Assembly: GCF_034356035.1 (NCBI RefSeq)
Contig: NZ_CP136423.1
Span: 248,001 to 312,000 of the forward strand
Source: Blautia hydrogenotrophica DSM 10507
Lineage (GTDB): Bacteria; Bacillota; Clostridia; Lachnospirales; Lachnospiraceae
DNA length: 64,000 bases
Direction: 5' to 3'
The position numbers and the translations under genes are program-made. A model generated the notes under the pieces. That model was given only the letters and a program-made list of their open reading frames with translations, had not been told where the DNA came from and searched no databases. Below, piece by piece: positions 61,741 to 64,000 of the stretch (positions are counted from its first letter, which is position 1; each line of letters opens with the position of its first letter).

Positions 61741-63681
61741 GTGCAGTTAAAGAACCGCACTTCGATGGCACCTATGGGACCGGTGGGATATGCAGATGCA
61801 TTTGGAGGGTTTCACCAGAGACTTCAGGATTATTATGTGCAGCGTGCACGGCACGGTGTAGGGTTGATTATCACAGGAATTTGCAGCGTGGACACCACGA
61901 TTGAGGGATTGCCCACAGTGGGGCTGCCATGTCCCACGACGATGCCGATCGCGTTTATACACAGCTGCTATCAGATGAACGAGAGGATTCACGCTTACGG
62001 CGCGAAATGCTTTCTTCAGCTTACAGGAGGTCTAGGAAGAAGCGCTCTGCCAGGCTTTATTTCCAAGAACATTGCACCGTCAGAGCAGACGAACCGTTTT
62101 GACCCGCGGACAGTTCATCGTGAGATGACAAAAGAAGAGATCATGAAACTGATTGAAGGATTTGTAAAATCAGCAGTGATCGCGAAGAGAGCTGGCTTTG
62201 ACGGAGTGGAAGTTCATGCAGTTCACGAGGGATATCTGCTGGACCAGTTCGCGATTGAATTGTTCAATCACCGCACAGATGAATTTGGTGGAAGTTTGGA
62301 AAACCGTCTGAGAGTCTCCACAATGATTGTGCAGGGAATTAAGAAAGCTTGTGGGCCAGATTTTCCTGTCAGTCTTCGCTATAGTTTGAAAAGCTGTATG
62401 AAGGCTCTGAGACAAGGGGGGCTGCCAGGAGAGGAATACGAGGAGGCCGGAAAGGATATCGCTGAGGGTATTGAGGCGGCAAAGATTCTAGTAGCGGCAG
62501 GCTATGACGCACTAAATGTGGATGCGGGCACTTATGACTCCTGGTATTGGAATCATCCGCCAATGTATTTTGAAGACGGTCCTTACATGGAATTTGGACG
62601 AATTTTGAAAAAAGAAGTGGATGTGCCGATTATTCTGGCTGGAAAACTGGATGATCCGAAGCTGGCAGTACAGGCTTTGGAGGACTGTTGCGATATCGTG
62701 AGCTATGGCCGTGCTTTGCTGTGTGATCCTGAGTATGTGGAAAAAGTCAGAACTGGACGGCTGGATGAGATACGTCCATGTCTGGGATGTCATGAGGGAT
62801 GTCTAGGCCGAATTGCCAATGGCCCTGTGAGTTGTGCAGTGAATCCAGCCTGCGGTCGGGAAAGCATTTATGGAATTATCCCGGCGTTGAAGAAAAAGAA
62901 GGTTTTGATTGCAGGCGGAGGTGTCGCAGGTATGGAGGCAGCTCGGACAGCGGCGATTGTAGGACATTCTGTAGTAGTGTGTGAGAAATCGGACGCCTTG
63001 GGTGGAAATCTGATTCCAGGTGGAGTGCCTCACTTTAAGAGAAACGATCACAAGCTGATAGATTGGTATAAACGTCAGCTGGAATTGCTGGGAGTTGAAG
63101 TGAGATACAATACTGCCGTGACACCGGAATATGCCAAGAGCTTTGGGGCAGACGTGATAATCACGGCGACTGGTTCCCATGCGAGAAAGATGGAATTCCC
63201 AGGAGTAAAGAAGGCGGTGAGCGCAGAAGATGTGCTTATGGGACGAGAGACAGCAGGTGATCACGTGGTAATTGTCGGCGGCGGACTCGTAGGCTGCGAG
63301 ACCGGCTTATGGCTGGCGACTCAGGGAAAACAAGTTTCGATAGTGGAGATTATGCCGGAGCTGCTGGGCGGCCATGGAAAGATTCCTCATATGAATGAGT
63401 TTATGCTGATGGATTTGCTGAAGTTTCATAAGATTGACGTTCACACGAGCGCGTCCGTGGTGGATACGGCAGAGAGTACAGTGACGGTGAAAAAGGGTGA
63501 TGAGGCTCAGCAGCTGAAAGCGGATACGCTCATTGCAGCAGTGGGATATCTGTCAGAGAATGGTTTGTATGAGGCCTTGAAGGACTTAGACATTCCTGTC
63601 TACAATATAGGAGATTCCAGTCAAGTGCACAATATCATGTATGCGATTTGGAATGCTTATGAATTAGCTCGTGAACTTTAA
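61741..63681 (+). CDS. Old-yellow-enzyme/Fe-S/FAD oxidoreductase (2,4-dienoyl-CoA reductase-like), 5' end cut off
   Basis: A FadH-type fusion. N-terminal OYE TIM barrel with FMN (NRTSMAPMGPVG, FDGVEVHAVHEGYLLDQF, HRTDEFGGSLENRLR), a [4Fe-4S] site CLGCHEGC...SCAVNPAC at about 335-360, then an FAD domain (VLIAGGGVAGMEAAR) and an NAD(P) domain (VVIVGGGLVGCETGLWLA). It reduces C=C bonds. The native start lies at 55012, 6.7 kb upstream; the frame is open back to 61606 through SELFTPTHIGKV, but the only candidate start now is GTG 61741, which would drop about 15 residues. Promoter from the operon is interrupted. It may be inactive until the element leaves. Confidence 0.88.
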   Translation: MQLKNRTSMAPMGPVGYADAFGGFHQRLQDYYVQRARHGVGLIITGICSVDTTIEGLPTVGLPCPTTMPIAFIHSCYQMNERIHAYGAKCFLQLTGGLGRSALPGFISKNIAPSEQTNRFDPRTVHREMTKEEIMKLIEGFVKSAVIAKRAGFDGVEVHAVHEGYLLDQFAIELFNHRTDEFGGSLENRLRVSTMIVQGIKKACGPDFPVSLRYSLKSCMKALRQGGLPGEEYEEAGKDIAEGIEAAKILVAAGYDALNVDAGTYDSWYWNHPPMYFEDGPYMEFGRILKKEVDVPIILAGKLDDPKLAVQALEDCCDIVSYGRALLCDPEYVEKVRTGRLDEIRPCLGCHEGCLGRIANGPVSCAVNPACGRESIYGIIPALKKKKVLIAGGGVAGMEAARTAAIVGHSVVVCEKSDALGGNLIPGGVPHFKRNDHKLIDWYKRQLELLGVEVRYNTAVTPEYAKSFGADVIITATGSHARKMEFPGVKKAVSAEDVLMGRETAGDHVVIVGGGLVGCETGLWLATQGKQVSIVEIMPELLGGHGKIPHMNEFMLMDLLKFHKIDVHTSASVVDTAESTVTVKKGDEAQQLKADTLIAAVGYLSENGLYEALKDLDIPVYNIGDSSQVHNIMYAIWNAYELAREL

Positions 63682-63756
63682 GATGAGAGCAATTAAAAAA
63701 TCATAGATATGCAGAAATTTGCCGGCAGCAGCTCTCTTTCGTATATTTTAGCAACT

Positions 63757-63790
63757 AAAGCGTGCACAAAATCAGTGTGCGCTTTGAGGA
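63757..63790 (+). terminator. Terminator after the oxidoreductase gene
   Basis: AAAGCGTGCAC (63757-63767) with GTGTGCGCTTT (63775-63785). A longer dyad (TTGCCGGCA at 63718 and TGCCGGCAA at about 63815) encloses it. Few T residues follow, so strength is uncertain. Confidence 0.5.
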
Positions 63791-63887
63791 TACTCGGGTA
63801 TACAAAAGAAGTTGTTGCCGGCAATTCTACTCTGTTCTAAAAGAACTGTTGTAATATCTGTTAAAGTACGACAAAAAGAAAAGGTTT

Positions 63888-64000
63888 TTATCTTTCTGGG
63901 AAATAGAGCAGTTCCAGATAGGATTTGCGAGTCATATTGTCACGTGGCACCTGTAGCAAATCCAACAAGGACAGCAGCTTTTGGACGGCAGAATCTCTTT
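63888..64000 (-). CDS. C-terminal end of an unidentified protein (partial)
   Basis: On the - strand an open frame enters from the right edge and ends with TAA at 63890-63888, giving 36 residues (SAVQKLLSLLDLLQV... ending LLYFPER). Length too short to name a family. Convergent with the oxidoreductase. Confidence 0.4.
   Translation of the reverse strand, partial: RDSAVQKLLSLLDLLQVPRDNMTRKSYLELLYFPER

Overview
The window looks like the chromosome of an anaerobic, low-to-moderate-GC Gram-positive bacterium, most likely a gut Clostridia of the Lachnospiraceae type. Reasons: strong AGGAGG-type ribosome sites almost everywhere, a yybP-ykoY (Mn2+) riboswitch and a CIRCE operator, a Firmicutes-type tad pilus locus, a [FeFe]-hydrogenase-type radical SAM maturase, and a Tn916-family mobile element. 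The family assignment is inference; no rRNA is present to confirm it.

Layout. 1-16.6 kb holds mostly single housekeeping and accessory genes: ApbE flavin transferase, a P-type cation ATPase behind a Mn2+ riboswitch, TatD, a CapA-like phosphoesterase with a Ser/Asp/Tyr-rich tail, a MarR regulator, a DUF885 peptidase, a thioredoxin-reductase-like enzyme, a DnaA-box cluster, TrmB, tRNA-Lys(CTT), then a run of SstT transporter, Asp/Glu racemase, acetyltransferase and HD hydrolase. 16.6-24.7 kb is a compact, mostly overlapping operon: HydE-like radical SAM protein, NifH-like, NifD-like and NifK-like proteins, a FecBCD/BtuFCD-type ABC importer, and a TM1266-type small regulator, preceded by a possible structured leader RNA. 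25.0-31.4 kb is the complete F1Fo ATP synthase operon, with a disturbed start of subunit a. 31.7-35.0 kb is a MoxR AAA+/VWA module with a small helical partner. 35.1-40.0 kb has AlaX-like editing protein, amidohydrolase, lipoprotein, SGNH hydrolase and a CIRCE-controlled Hsp20. 40.3-49.5 kb is a tad (Flp pilus) locus with pilin, pseudopilins, two prepilin peptidases and an FHA protein.

49.7-63.7 kb is a catabolic operon built on a RuBisCO-like protein: FGGY kinase, class III aminotransferase, RuBisCO-like protein, MtnX-like HAD phosphatase and an old-yellow-enzyme/Fe-S oxidoreductase. The last gene has been cut just after its sixth codon by a 6.7 kb Tn916-type integrative element (55.02-61.71 kb) carrying Orf8/sigma-like genes, an Ntn-type amidase with its own TetR switch, an XRE repressor, a Rep/MobT-like initiator, Xis and Int.

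The two most promising systems are the nitrogenase-like operon, whose hand-aligned metal ligands do not fit a true nitrogenase, and the RuBisCO-like operon, whose active site keeps the carbamylation and enolisation residues but lacks one phosphate-binding site. A family of dispersed intergenic repeats (at least five copies) is a further unexplained feature. All alignments to known proteins were made by eye from memory.
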